A stretch of DNA of 64,000 bases, from positions 124,001-188,000 of the forward strand of contig NZ_PGGO01000087.1 in NCBI RefSeq assembly GCF_003010955.1, written 5' to 3'. The notes below the pieces were generated by a model. The model ran no database searches. It had not been told where the DNA came from and saw only the letters and a program-made list of their open reading frames with translations. Source of the DNA: Phyllobacterium brassicacearum (GTDB lineage: Bacteria; Pseudomonadota; Alphaproteobacteria; Rhizobiales; Rhizobiaceae). Made by a program: the position numbers and the translations under genes. This document shows positions 8,959-17,758 of the stretch, piece after piece; position 1 is the stretch's first letter, and each line of letters opens with the position of its first letter.

Positions 8959-9774
8959 CTACTTCCCGTTTACCGTTTCCTTCTTTGATATCCCCGCCAT
9001 TCCCGAAGGGGGGTTTTGTATGATGTCGCGCAGAAGGCTTGAGAGTGTTTCAGCCCATACCTGTTCTTGTGGTGGAGTGGTGATCAGATCGTTCCGTATC
9101 TCGATCATCACTGCCGGTAGTCCAAAGGCCGAAGCGTGCCGCTCCAGCGTGTAGTAGACACGGTCTGCCGGTGAATAAGGTTCGTTGATGCCGACATTGA
9201 ACTGCTTCAATGCCTGCAGCCCGGCGATCAATGGCGCGGCAACCCTGTCATCGTCGTCATGAATGATACCGATATGCCAGGGACGGGTCACCCCGCGATA
9301 GACGGGCGTATAGGAATGCACCGCCACGTAGATCGGATCAGGCATGCCATTGCTTGCACGCTCATCTGCCAGTTTCTCGATGGCGGCGTGATATGGCTTG
9401 TGCGACAGCGCGACCCGGTGCGATCTGGCGGCCTCGTCCAGATCCACATTGCCGGGAATCGTCGTCGCTTCGCTCAAGGAGGGCATGAGGTCCGGCGCAT
9501 CGAGCGGGCGGTTGCAATCGATGATGAGGCGCGACACGCAGGATTCGACCAGCGGCGCGTCCAGCTGTTGGCTCATCACCTGACTGACGCCCAACGCGCC
9601 GGGGTCCCAGGCGATATGCTTCTGCAAATCACCCGGATCAAGGCCAAGCGTGCCGAAGTCATCAGGTATGTGGTTGGAGGCATGGTCGCAAAGGATGACA
9701 AACTGCGAGCGCCCGTCGGGGTTCGATACCCGGACTGGATTCCAGTCATGCGCCACTGTCCTCGACAATCCCAT
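8959..9774 (-). CDS. N-formylglutamate amidohydrolase family protein
   Basis: This 271-residue protein has the family's N-terminal metal-binding start (VILCDHASNHIP, 27-38) and later VAVHSYTPVYRG and MIEIRND motifs. Known members (HutG) hydrolyse N-formylglutamate to glutamate and formate with zinc. No hut gene is nearby, so its substrate here is probably another N-acyl or gamma-glutamyl compound made in the cluster; that is inference. It is the first gene of the minus-strand cluster and divergent from the RpiR-type regulator. A second, distinct paralogue lies at 59334. Confidence 0.88.
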   Translation of the reverse strand: MGLSRTVAHDWNPVRVSNPDGRSQFVILCDHASNHIPDDFGTLGLDPGDLQKHIAWDPGALGVSQVMSQQLDAPLVESCVSRLIIDCNRPLDAPDLMPSLSEATTIPGNVDLDEAARSHRVALSHKPYHAAIEKLADERASNGMPDPIYVAVHSYTPVYRGVTRPWHIGIIHDDDDRVAAPLIAGLQALKQFNVGINEPYSPADRVYYTLERHASAFGLPAVMIEIRNDLITTPPQEQVWAETLSSLLRDIIQNPPSGMAGISKKETVNGK

Positions 9775-9921
9775 CTTGCCCTCTTCGGCAACTGTATCTT
9801 ACGTTACATTTTTTGTTTTTATTTCCACTCTCGTATGATTTGATACATAACAAGCAAGATTGTCAAATCCGAAAATTGCATTTAGCCGGATTCGGGTCAT
9901 GGCAAAAATGGGGAAGAAGCG

Positions 9922-10755
9922 ATGACGACCAGCATTTCCGAGCTGATAGCGGAGAAAATCGACGCGATGCCCGCATCGGAACGCAAAGCTGCGCAGACGC
10001 TGATCGCCAATTATCCGTTGATCGGCTTGCGCACGGTCGCCGAATTTTCGACTCAGGCCGGCGTAAGTTCGCCAACGATTCTCCGTTTTGTTTCCCGTCT
10101 CGGCTTCCAGAGTTACCCCGACTTCCAGGGAGCGCTACAGGAGGAACTGGCCGCTCAGGTGCAGTCGCCCTGGAACCGCGCGAGCACGATCCAGACGGCG
10201 AAGGACGGCCCGGTATTCCCTCTCATGGAAGCCGCAATTGAGAATATTCGTGAGACCTTCCAGCATCTTTCGGCACAACAACTGGATGATGTGACCGATG
10301 CAATCAGCCGCAACCGCGCCCGCATCTATCTTCTGGGAGGCCGCTTCACCGATCCGATTGCCCGATATATGGCCGCGCATCTCAAGATCACCCGACCGGG
10401 CGTGACCCATCTTACTGGCCAGGAAAGCCATTGGCGCGACCATCTGATCGACATGGGAAAGAAGGATGTCCTCGTCATCTTCGATATCCGCCGCTACCAG
10501 CAGAGCCTGATCCGCTTCGCCGAAAAGGCACAGGCACGCGGGGTAGAGATTGTCCTGATAACCGATCAATGGCTTTCGCCCATCGCCCGCTTTGCCCGTC
10601 ATGTCATCGCCGGCCGTACGGCCGTACCCTCGCCCTGGGATTCGTCTGCGACGCTCTTCCTTGTGGCCGAGACCTTGATCGCAGAAGTCACGCGCAAACT
10701 GGAAAAGAGCAGCGCCGATCGCATCCGCGACATGGAAAAGCTGCGTGATAATTAG
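9922..10755 (+). CDS. MurR/RpiR-family transcriptional regulator
   Basis: This 277-residue protein has an N-terminal RpiR helix-turn-helix (about 1-80; FSTQAGVSSPTILRFVSRLG is the recognition region) and a SIS phospho-sugar-type ligand domain (about 120-260). It starts 147 bp from the divergent amidohydrolase gene, after GGGGAAGAAGCG. Position suggests it controls the amine-catabolic cluster. RpiR proteins usually sense phosphosugars, and the next gene is gnd, so a link to the pentose phosphate pathway is also possible. Confidence 0.9.
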   Translation: MTTSISELIAEKIDAMPASERKAAQTLIANYPLIGLRTVAEFSTQAGVSSPTILRFVSRLGFQSYPDFQGALQEELAAQVQSPWNRASTIQTAKDGPVFPLMEAAIENIRETFQHLSAQQLDDVTDAISRNRARIYLLGGRFTDPIARYMAAHLKITRPGVTHLTGQESHWRDHLIDMGKKDVLVIFDIRRYQQSLIRFAEKAQARGVEIVLITDQWLSPIARFARHVIAGRTAVPSPWDSSATLFLVAETLIAEVTRKLEKSSADRIRDMEKLRDN

Positions 10756-10855
10756 ATTGTGAATGCAACTGATCATTGCCGTTGATATACAAATGCTCAC
10801 CCGGACCGAAGACGGCCCTCCGGGCCAAGCATCGAAATAAGCAAGGACCAAAATC

Positions 10856-12274
10856 ATGCAGCAAGCTGATATCGGATTGATCGGCCTTGGCGTCATGGGC
10901 GCCAATTTGGCACTCAATATCGCCGACAACGGTTATCGCGTCGCAGTTTTCAACCGGACCGTGGTCAAGACCAGCGAGTTCTACGAAGAAGCAGGCCGCC
11001 TGAAGGACCAGATCATTCCTTGCGAGACCCTCGAAGAGCTGGCGAAGAGCATCCGTGCGCCGCGCCCGATCATCCTGATGGTCAAAGCCGGAGAAGCCGT
11101 CGACGAACAGATCGTAGCTCTGACGCCATATCTCGCGAAAGATGACATCATCATCGATGCCGGCAACGCCAACTTCCATGACACTGTACGGCGCCTCGCC
11201 GAACTCGGCCCCAACGATCCGACATTTGTCGGTATGGGCGTTTCCGGTGGTGAGGAAGGTGCACGCCACGGCCCATCCATCATGGTCGGTGGCACGCCCG
11301 AATCCTACGCCCGCATCGAACCGGTATTGACCGCGATCTCCGCGAAGTATGAGGGCGAATCTTGCTCTGCCCTGCTCGGTCCTGATGGCGCCGGCCATTT
11401 CGTCAAGACTATCCACAACGGCATCGAGTATGCCGACATGCAGATGATCGCCGAGGTCTATGGCGTGTTGCGCGACGGCCTCGGCCTCGCACCGGAGGCG
11501 ATCGGCAGCATCTTCGAAAAGTGGAATGCCGGCCCGCTGAATTCCTACCTCATCGAGATCACTGCCAAGGTCTTGGCTGCAACCGACAAGAAGACTGGAA
11601 AACCCGCAGTCGACGTCATCCTCGATAGCGCCGGCCAAAAGGGAACCGGGCGCTGGGCTGCCATCGAGGCGCAGATGCTCGGCATCCCGGCAACCGGCAT
11701 TGAAGCAGCAGTGGCCGCGCGATCGATCTCGTCGCTGGTCAAGGAGCGGAGCGAAGCGTCAAAAGCCTATGGCGATCTCGGCACCGCCAAGCTGGCGGAT
11801 GGCGGTCAAGCGTTCATCGACGCACTGGAAGACGGCTTGCTGGCCGGCAAGATTGCCGCCTATGCGCAAGGTTTCGATGTGATGGCAGGCGCCTCGAAGG
11901 AACATGGCTGGAATATTCCGCTCGCAACCACTGCGCGCATCTGGCGCGCCGGCTGCATCATCCGCTCGCAGTTTCTTGATCAGATCGCCGCAGCTTTCGA
12001 AGGCAGCGAAGGCAAGAACCTCCTCCTCGCGCCGGCGTTCATCGAGCGGATGAAGACCGGCTCGGCTTCCCTGCGCAAGGTCGTTGCCCAAGCGGCCCTT
12101 GTCGGCCTGCCAACCCCTGCCCTTTCGGCCGCACTCAATTATTTCGACGGTTATCGCCAGGCGCGCGGCACAGCGAGTCTTATTCAGGCCCAGCGTGATT
12201 TCTTCGGCGCGCACGGGTTCAAACGCCTCGATGAGGAAGGCGATTTCCACGGCCCTTGGTCGGATGTAGGTTGA
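10856..12274 (+). CDS. gnd: 6-phosphogluconate dehydrogenase, decarboxylating (long form)
   Basis: This 472-residue enzyme oxidises and decarboxylates 6-phosphogluconate to ribulose 5-phosphate with NADP+. The Rossmann fingerprint GLGVMG is at the N-terminus, followed by DAGNANFHDT, the substrate-binding MGVSGGEEGARHGPS and the catalytic Lys in HFVKTIHNGIEY. Length matches the dimeric NADP+ form. AAGGA precedes the ATG. A second, shorter 6PGDH is encoded at 61662, so the organism carries both types. Confidence 0.95.
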   Translation: MQQADIGLIGLGVMGANLALNIADNGYRVAVFNRTVVKTSEFYEEAGRLKDQIIPCETLEELAKSIRAPRPIILMVKAGEAVDEQIVALTPYLAKDDIIIDAGNANFHDTVRRLAELGPNDPTFVGMGVSGGEEGARHGPSIMVGGTPESYARIEPVLTAISAKYEGESCSALLGPDGAGHFVKTIHNGIEYADMQMIAEVYGVLRDGLGLAPEAIGSIFEKWNAGPLNSYLIEITAKVLAATDKKTGKPAVDVILDSAGQKGTGRWAAIEAQMLGIPATGIEAAVAARSISSLVKERSEASKAYGDLGTAKLADGGQAFIDALEDGLLAGKIAAYAQGFDVMAGASKEHGWNIPLATTARIWRAGCIIRSQFLDQIAAAFEGSEGKNLLLAPAFIERMKTGSASLRKVVAQAALVGLPTPALSAALNYFDGYRQARGTASLIQAQRDFFGAHGFKRLDEEGDFHGPWSDVG

Positions 12275-12445
12275 ATGCGTCAATAATTCGTCTATCGTCT
12301 GCCGCGATTGTCCATGGAGCGGCGACAATGCATCAAGCGAGTGGCGGGTTTAACAATGCCGCCTCCCGCCGCATATGTCGGGCATGCAAAACGAAGCCAA
12401 TGAGAGTGTTGGCGCTTGGGCGGTGCCGCACTGGAGAGGTTAGAC

Positions 12446-13060
12446 ATGTCAATCGATAGTTATCAGCATCGCATCTATAAGGCCGAGCGGCCGGGAAGCC
12501 CGCTCCTGTTCGTTTTTCACGGCACGGGTGGCGACGAAAATCAGTTCTTCGATTTCGGCCGGCGCTTGCTGCCGCAAGCCGGCATTGTTTCGCCCCGCGG
12601 CGATGTATCCGAGCATGGCGCCTCGCGTTTCTTTCGCCGCACTGGCGAAGGTGTCTATGACATGGATGATCTCGCCAGACGCACCAGTGCGATGGCGGAT
12701 TTTATTCGTGCCCATAAGGCCATTGCGAAGCCATCGAGTGTGATCGGTCTCGGCTACTCCAATGGCGCCAATATTCTTGCATCCGTGATGCTGGAGCAGC
12801 CGGGCCTGTTTGACGAAGCGATCCTCATGCACCCGCTGGTTCCGTGGACCCCGGCGCCACAAATAGGCCTTGCGGGGAAGCGCGTCCTGATCACGGCCGG
12901 CAGGCTCGACACCATCTGCCCGCCGGCGATGACACAGTCCTTGGCCGATTATCTGATCGCACAGGGGGTTGAGACCGACCTTGTCTGGCACTCCGGCGGT
13001 CACGAGATCCAGCAAGGCGAAGTGGTGGCGATCGAACGTTTTGTTCGTGAGAGCGTCTAA
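12446..13060 (+). CDS. Alpha/beta hydrolase (phospholipase/carboxylesterase family)
   Basis: This 204-residue cytosolic esterase has the nucleophile elbow GLGYSNGAN (Ser near residue 108). An acid follows near GRLDTICPP, and a catalytic His sits in SGGHEI near the C-terminus. It resembles YpfH/EstB-like carboxylesterases. I chose the ATG at 12446 because GGAGAGG lies 7 nt upstream; an earlier in-frame start at 12416 lacks this. A bidirectional terminator follows. The substrate is unknown. Confidence 0.85.
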   Translation: MSIDSYQHRIYKAERPGSPLLFVFHGTGGDENQFFDFGRRLLPQAGIVSPRGDVSEHGASRFFRRTGEGVYDMDDLARRTSAMADFIRAHKAIAKPSSVIGLGYSNGANILASVMLEQPGLFDEAILMHPLVPWTPAPQIGLAGKRVLITAGRLDTICPPAMTQSLADYLIAQGVETDLVWHSGGHEIQQGEVVAIERFVRESV

Positions 13061-13068
13061 CAATAAAA

Positions 13069-13088
13069 AACCGGCCAAACGGCCGGTT
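13069..13088. terminator. Bidirectional terminator between convergent genes
   Basis: An 8-bp perfect stem (AACCGGCC / GGCCGGTT) with loop AAAC is flanked by an A-run on one side and T-rich bases on the other. It lies 8 bp after the esterase stop and 9 bp before the end of the convergent acetyltransferase gene. Confidence 0.8.
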
Positions 13089-13097
13089 CTTTATTCC

Positions 13098-13712
13098 TTA
13101 CATGGAAAATCGCAGCGACACCGGCAGGATTTTCATCGCCCGCGATGACTTCCGTCCTCTCGGGCTCAGCAAGCCATGGCAACCTTCAAGATGCCCTTGC
13201 TTCAGTTCCAGCGCCAGGAACCGCCGGCGCTCGACAGGACCAGGCATCGCAAGCTCGCTCGTCTTATCGCCGCTGAATCCGAAACGCTCGTAATATTCGG
13301 GATCACCAACCAGGACGATGGTGCCGTGTCCAAGGCGCGCAGCCTCGGCGATCGCATGCCGCATCAGCGCGACACCGATGCCCTGCCCCTTGAGTGCGGG
13401 TTCCACGGCCAAAGGTCCGAGCAAAAGCGCCCGCACCGGCTTGCCCGCTGCATCATGACCGGCCTGGATATCCCAAAGCCGGACCGTGCCGAGCAACGTG
13501 CCATCATGGCCGCGCGCGACAAAGGCAAGCCCAGCTGAAGGCAGCCGCCCGCGCCTCAGCTTTTCAGAAGATTTGCGCCGCCGTCCCTCGCCCATGGCGC
13601 GGTCGAGCAAAGCTTCGCGCGCCCGTTCGTCCTGCGCGGTCTCATTGAGGATCATAAAGCCCTGCGATCCCTCCGGATGCAGGTTCTGTTGGATGTAGTC
13701 TGCTGCGCTCAT
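13098..13712 (-). CDS. GNAT N-acetyltransferase
   Basis: This 204-residue GNAT-fold protein has the acetyl-CoA-binding motif (GPLAVEPALKGQGIGVALMR) near the middle, then GDPEYYERFGF, typical of the YhbS-like subgroup. The ATG at 13712 is preferred over an upstream TTG at 13724. It follows the ornithine decarboxylase gene on the same strand. A decarboxylase-acetyltransferase order of this kind is, from memory, also seen in Sinorhizobium, so a role in polyamine or amino acid acetylation is possible but unproven. Confidence 0.88.
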   Translation of the reverse strand: MSAADYIQQNLHPEGSQGFMILNETAQDERAREALLDRAMGEGRRRKSSEKLRRGRLPSAGLAFVARGHDGTLLGTVRLWDIQAGHDAAGKPVRALLLGPLAVEPALKGQGIGVALMRHAIAEAARLGHGTIVLVGDPEYYERFGFSGDKTSELAMPGPVERRRFLALELKQGHLEGCHGLLSPRGRKSSRAMKILPVSLRFSM

Positions 13713-13746
13713 TGTCTTAACCAATCAATCATAAGGGTGCGTCATC

Positions 13747-13796
13747 GCTGTCCGGCGAGCGCCGGACAGCTGTCCACAACCGGGCAAAGCCCGGTT
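13747..13796 (-). terminator. Two tandem hairpins at the 3' end of the decarboxylase gene
   Basis: On the minus strand the first hairpin (13778-13796, 8-bp stem, loop TTT) overlaps the decarboxylase stop codon. The second (13747-13770, perfect 10-bp stem, loop GCTC) follows directly. Neither has a T-tract, so they may be a processing or mRNA-stabilising structure, or a repeat, rather than a classical terminator. Confidence 0.5.
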
Positions 13797-14928
13797 AGAT
13801 GACGTATGATCGGAGTGGTTCAAACCCGTTGAAAGCAACCGCCGAGTAGGTCGTGGTGTAGGCGCCCGTTCCCTCGATCAGCACCTCGTCGCCGATGGTC
13901 AGCGACAGGGGAAGCGGATAGGGGTTCTTTTCGTACATCACGTCGGCGCTATCGCAGGTCGGGCCGGCGAGAACGCAAGGCTCAGCGCGGTCACCGTCGC
14001 GCGGTGTGGTGATCTGGTAGCGGATCGCCTCGTCCATCGTCTCGGCAAGACCGCCGAACTTGCCGATGTCGAGATAGACCCAGCGTACATTGTCGTTATC
14101 GGCCTTCTTCGACACGAGCACGACTTCTGCCTTGATGACACCGGCATTGCCGACCATGCCGCGGCCGGGCTCAATGATGGTCTCGGGCAGACGGTTGCCG
14201 AAATGCTTGCTCAAAGCCTGGAAGATCGCCTGGCCATAGGCCTGGGCGGTCGGCACGTCCTTGAGGTAACGGGTCGGGAAACCACCGCCCATATTGACCA
14301 TCTTCAACGTGATGCCTTCCAGGGCGAGCGTATCGAACACCTGCTTGGCGTCACCAAGCGCACGGTCCCAGGCAGCGAGATCCGTCTGCTGCGAACCGAC
14401 ATGGAACGAAACACCATAGGACTCGAGGCCAAGCTTCTGCGCAGCGCGCAGTACGTCGACGGCCATTGCCGGCACGCAGCCGAACTTGCGCGACAGCGGC
14501 CATTCGGCACCGGCGCCATCGGTCAAAACGCGGCAGAAGACCCGCGAGCCGGGAGCTGCGCGTGCAACCTTCTCGACTTCCTCGACGCAATCGACAGCGA
14601 ACAGGCGGATGCCGAGCTCGAAGGCGCGGGCGATGTCGCGCTCCTTCTTGATCGTGTTGCCGAAGGAGATGCGGTCAGCCGTTGCGCCGGCATCGAGCGC
14701 CATTTCGACTTCTGCAACGGAGGCAGTGTCGAAGCTCGAGCCAAGCGAGGCGAGCAGGCGCAGGATTTCGGGCGCAGGATTGGCCTTCACTGCGTAGAAG
14801 ATTTTCGATTCCGGCAACGCCATCTCGAAATTATGAAAATTTTCCCGGACCACCTCGAGATCAAGCACCATGCAGGGACCGTTCGGGCGTCGGGTATTGA
14901 TGAAGTCGAGGATGCGCTGTGTAGCCAT
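13795..14928 (-). CDS. odc: Ornithine (lysine/ornithine) decarboxylase, PLP fold-type III
   Basis: This 377-residue enzyme decarboxylates ornithine to putrescine. The PLP lysine lies in FYAVKANP (Lys near 48). Then come FDTASVAEVEMAL, the His of VSFHVGSQ, the glycine-rich phosphate site MGGGFPTRY, EPGRGMVG, and the active-site Cys in AGPTCDSADV. It corresponds to the rhizobial Odc2 type. GGAG lies just before the ATG. A long structured leader precedes it. Putrescine made here would feed homospermidine synthase (29989). Confidence 0.95.
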   Translation of the reverse strand: MATQRILDFINTRRPNGPCMVLDLEVVRENFHNFEMALPESKIFYAVKANPAPEILRLLASLGSSFDTASVAEVEMALDAGATADRISFGNTIKKERDIARAFELGIRLFAVDCVEEVEKVARAAPGSRVFCRVLTDGAGAEWPLSRKFGCVPAMAVDVLRAAQKLGLESYGVSFHVGSQQTDLAAWDRALGDAKQVFDTLALEGITLKMVNMGGGFPTRYLKDVPTAQAYGQAIFQALSKHFGNRLPETIIEPGRGMVGNAGVIKAEVVLVSKKADNDNVRWVYLDIGKFGGLAETMDEAIRYQITTPRDGDRAEPCVLAGPTCDSADVMYEKNPYPLPLSLTIGDEVLIEGTGAYTTTYSAVAFNGFEPLRSYVI

Positions 14929-15471
14929 CTTGGGTCTCCAATCCGTGGCGGCACTTCCGGCCGCCTTGAAAGCAAGTCGCGGTTTTCAGGGGACACGCCC
15001 GATGGACCGCAGGGACAAAGTGCAAGAGTCGGTCCAGCGCGAGGCCAGCCTTTGGAGGTGCTGGAACCACGGGAAAGATTCATGCGGCGATGGACCCACG
15101 CTAAAGTCAGCGTAAATCCGCTTTGTCTGCCTTGGCTTGGATGAACCCATCCGCACTACCGGCAATGAAGGTGTGCCTCTTCAGTAATCCCGGCTTATGG
15201 ACAGCCGGAAGACACCAGAAAGGCCCGCACCGTCGTTGCTTCAGATGTCCTCAGCTTAACAGTTGGCCGTTAAACTGACTGGAGGGGTTAGTTCCAGGTA
15301 CCATACCGTTTCCTCACCATAATGAAGATCGGCGGACACCCATGGGCACGTGCGACTTTGGGCAAAGGCCATATAAGTGGAAAGATGTGTCCAATCAATG
15401 AAAATGTGGGGCAGCGCGAAATTTTTTATTCATTGAACAAGCCGAGGCAAATGACCTAGAATCATTGAACG
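14929..15471 (-). promoter_or_regulatory. 543-bp leader/promoter region of odc; candidate speF-type leader RNA
   Basis: No gene is evident. The region is divergent between odc (minus) and the amidase (plus). In alphaproteobacteria ornithine decarboxylase genes often carry the conserved speF RNA motif in a long 5' leader. This region has the right position and several stems, including a 6-bp GC stem at 14947-14965 just before the odc ribosome-binding site. I cannot confirm the consensus by eye. The amidase-proximal 60 bp is AT-rich and probably holds its promoter. Confidence 0.45.
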
Positions 15472-16665
15472 ATGAGCACAATTCCGCCCCTGAATGCCCT
15501 GCTGGATCTGCCGCTGCCCGTTGTCGCTTCAGGCATTGGGCCGCTGACCGGCGAAACCTTGGCCGTCAAAGACATTTTCGACGTGGCCGGAATGATCACC
15601 GGGTGCGGGAACCCGCAAAAAGAAAGCGAATCACTCTCCGCGGTAAAGACCGCTCCCGCAGTGCAGAAACTGTTCGACGCCGGTGCCCGATTTGTCGGCA
15701 AGACCCAGACCGACGAACTCGCCTTTTCCATGATGGGCCAGAACGCACATTATCCGCATCCCGTTAATCCGAGGGCGCCGGACCGCGTTCCTGGCGGTTC
15801 ATCCTCAGGTTCGGTTTCGGCCGTCGCGGGCGGCCTCGCCACAATCGCTGTTGGTACCGACACGGGTGGATCGATCCGCGCGCCGGCAAGCTTCTGCGGT
15901 CTTGTCGGCCTTCGCACGACCCACGGGCGCATTTCGCTCGAAGGCACAATGCCGCTCGCGCACTCGCTCGACACGTTCGGCTGGTTCGCCCGGGATATCG
16001 CTCTCTACGAAAAGGTCGGCTCCGTTCTCCTCGGGCCGGATGACGAGGAGTTCAAACTCGGTCGCCCGCTCTTCATTCCCTTGCTCGAACATTTGCTGCT
16101 CGGCGAAGCGGAAGATGCCGCCTACAGGAAGATGTACTCGACCGTCTGCGCCCATCTCGGCCAGGCTCGGTCGGCCCGCCAGCCCACGGCGTCAATGGAT
16201 GACCTTTACCTTTGCCTGCGGCAGATCCAGGGTTTCGAAGCCTGGGCGGCCCATGGTGCGTGGATTTCGCAGAAGGAGCGAAATCTTGGTCCAGCTGTCA
16301 AAGAGCGGTTTGAATATGGCTCGACGATCGACTTCGAAACCTATCAGGCGCAAACGAAGCGCCGTGACCTTTTCCGTAGCGAGTTGTCCGACCTGCTCAA
16401 AGACGACGGGGTAATGGTCATGCCGACAGTCCCCGGGGCAGCGCCGCTTGTCACCACATCATTTGATGAATCTCAGGCCTATCGCGAACGCTGTGTGCGG
16501 TTGTTCTGCCTCTCCGGATTGTCGGGCTTTCCGCAGATCACCCTGCCGCTCGGCGAGGTTCACGGCGCGCCGTTCGGCATTTCCCTGCTCGGCCCGAAGG
16601 GCAGTGACCTCGCATTGATCCGGCTTGGACGGGCCATTTTGAATACTTCGGAAGGGCAGGCCTGA
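15472..16665 (+). CDS. Amidase (amidase signature family)
   Basis: This 397-residue hydrolase has the Ser-cisSer-Lys triad of the amidase signature family: Lys in LAVKDIFD (near 34), the cis-Ser region in GGSSSGSVSAVAGG, and the nucleophile Ser in GTDTGGSIRAPASF. It is shorter than GatA (about 480) and lacks gatB/gatC neighbours, so it is probably a catabolic amidase of the AtzF/AMI1-like kind. One base separates its stop from a LysR gene on the same strand. The substrate is unknown. Confidence 0.9.
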   Translation: MSTIPPLNALLDLPLPVVASGIGPLTGETLAVKDIFDVAGMITGCGNPQKESESLSAVKTAPAVQKLFDAGARFVGKTQTDELAFSMMGQNAHYPHPVNPRAPDRVPGGSSSGSVSAVAGGLATIAVGTDTGGSIRAPASFCGLVGLRTTHGRISLEGTMPLAHSLDTFGWFARDIALYEKVGSVLLGPDDEEFKLGRPLFIPLLEHLLLGEAEDAAYRKMYSTVCAHLGQARSARQPTASMDDLYLCLRQIQGFEAWAAHGAWISQKERNLGPAVKERFEYGSTIDFETYQAQTKRRDLFRSELSDLLKDDGVMVMPTVPGAAPLVTTSFDESQAYRERCVRLFCLSGLSGFPQITLPLGEVHGAPFGISLLGPKGSDLALIRLGRAILNTSEGQA

Positions 16666-16666
16666 C

Positions 16667-17563
16667 ATGGATACGCTCACACGCATGCGCGCCTTCATCG
16701 ACGTGGTCGAGGCTGAAGGTTTTTCAGCGGCGGCGCGCAAGATCGGGCGGTCGAAGGCACTCCTCTCCAAATATGTGCGTGAGCTGGAAGACGAGCTCGG
16801 CGCACTCCTTCTTAATCGGACGACCCGGCAATTCTCGCTGACTGAAGCGGGGCACACCTATTATCAGCGCGCCAGCGAGATTCTGCGCGAGGTCGAAAGC
16901 CTGCAGGAGGCGGTGCGCGAATCGAGCAGTGACATCAAGGGCCGTATCAAGATCTCCGCGCCCCGCACGTTCGCCGACGCCGATATAGGCCAGTGCCTCG
17001 TCGATTTCTGCGCCGAGCAGCCCGACATTGTGCTCGATGTGCGGCTCGACGACCGCTTTGTGGACCTTGTCGAAGAAGGCTTCGATCTCGCCATTCGCAT
17101 TACCCGCATGCAGGACTCGTCCCTCATTGCCAAGCGCATCGCGCCCTTTCACGTCATCGTGTGCGGCTCGCCGCAACTGGTCGAGCGCGTGGGGCGGCCC
17201 ACACGGCCCGAACAACTCGCGGGCTTGCCTTGTATCATCGATACCAACAATCGGACACGCAACGCCTGGCAATTCCGCAACGACGACGGGGCGCCGCTAT
17301 CGGTACAGGTCTCCGGGCCCATCGAAATCAACAGCCCGCTTTCGGGGCGGCGGGCAGCGCTTGCCGGACTTGGGTTTGCATTGATCCCGGACTTCATCGC
17401 CCGGACGGACATCGAGAGCGGCAGGCTCGTCAGTGTTCTCGAAGCATTTGTGCCGCGCGATGCCGGCATCTATGCGGTCTATCCGCATCGCCGTTACCTT
17501 CCGGCAAAGGTGCGGGTCCTCGTTGATTATCTCGCCAAGTGGTTTAGGGTCAGGACCCATTAA
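16667..17563 (+). CDS. LysR-family transcriptional regulator
   Basis: This 298-residue protein has an N-terminal winged HTH (about 1-60; AEGFSAAARKIGRSKALLSKY) and a periplasmic-binding-like effector domain. The C-terminal part resembles the CrgA/DmlR subgroup (ALAGLGFALIPDFIA). Its start is 1 bp after the amidase stop, so it is co-transcribed, an unusual layout because LysR genes are often divergent from targets. It may regulate the amidase operon. Confidence 0.92.
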   Translation: MDTLTRMRAFIDVVEAEGFSAAARKIGRSKALLSKYVRELEDELGALLLNRTTRQFSLTEAGHTYYQRASEILREVESLQEAVRESSSDIKGRIKISAPRTFADADIGQCLVDFCAEQPDIVLDVRLDDRFVDLVEEGFDLAIRITRMQDSSLIAKRIAPFHVIVCGSPQLVERVGRPTRPEQLAGLPCIIDTNNRTRNAWQFRNDDGAPLSVQVSGPIEINSPLSGRRAALAGLGFALIPDFIARTDIESGRLVSVLEAFVPRDAGIYAVYPHRRYLPAKVRVLVDYLAKWFRVRTH

Positions 17564-17758
17564 TATGGTCGACAATGGCGCCTGAAACGGCCAAAAGATG
17601 CAAGGAGGGGTACGAAGGACGGGGTCTTTCCCCGGTCGAGCAGCTCGACACTGCAGCTTGCAGCGGTTTCGGCGCAATCGAAGGGCGTGAAAATGTTATA
17701 TCGTCCCAATTTCGCCAAGTTCGGGATGTCCTGTGCAGCAACTCACAAAGGGTCATCC

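Noticed and set aside
14787..15083. Possible leader peptide gene before ornithine decarboxylase
   Set aside because: The frame overlaps the start of the decarboxylase by over 100 bases, shows no arrest-peptide features and is more likely a by-product of a structured leader.
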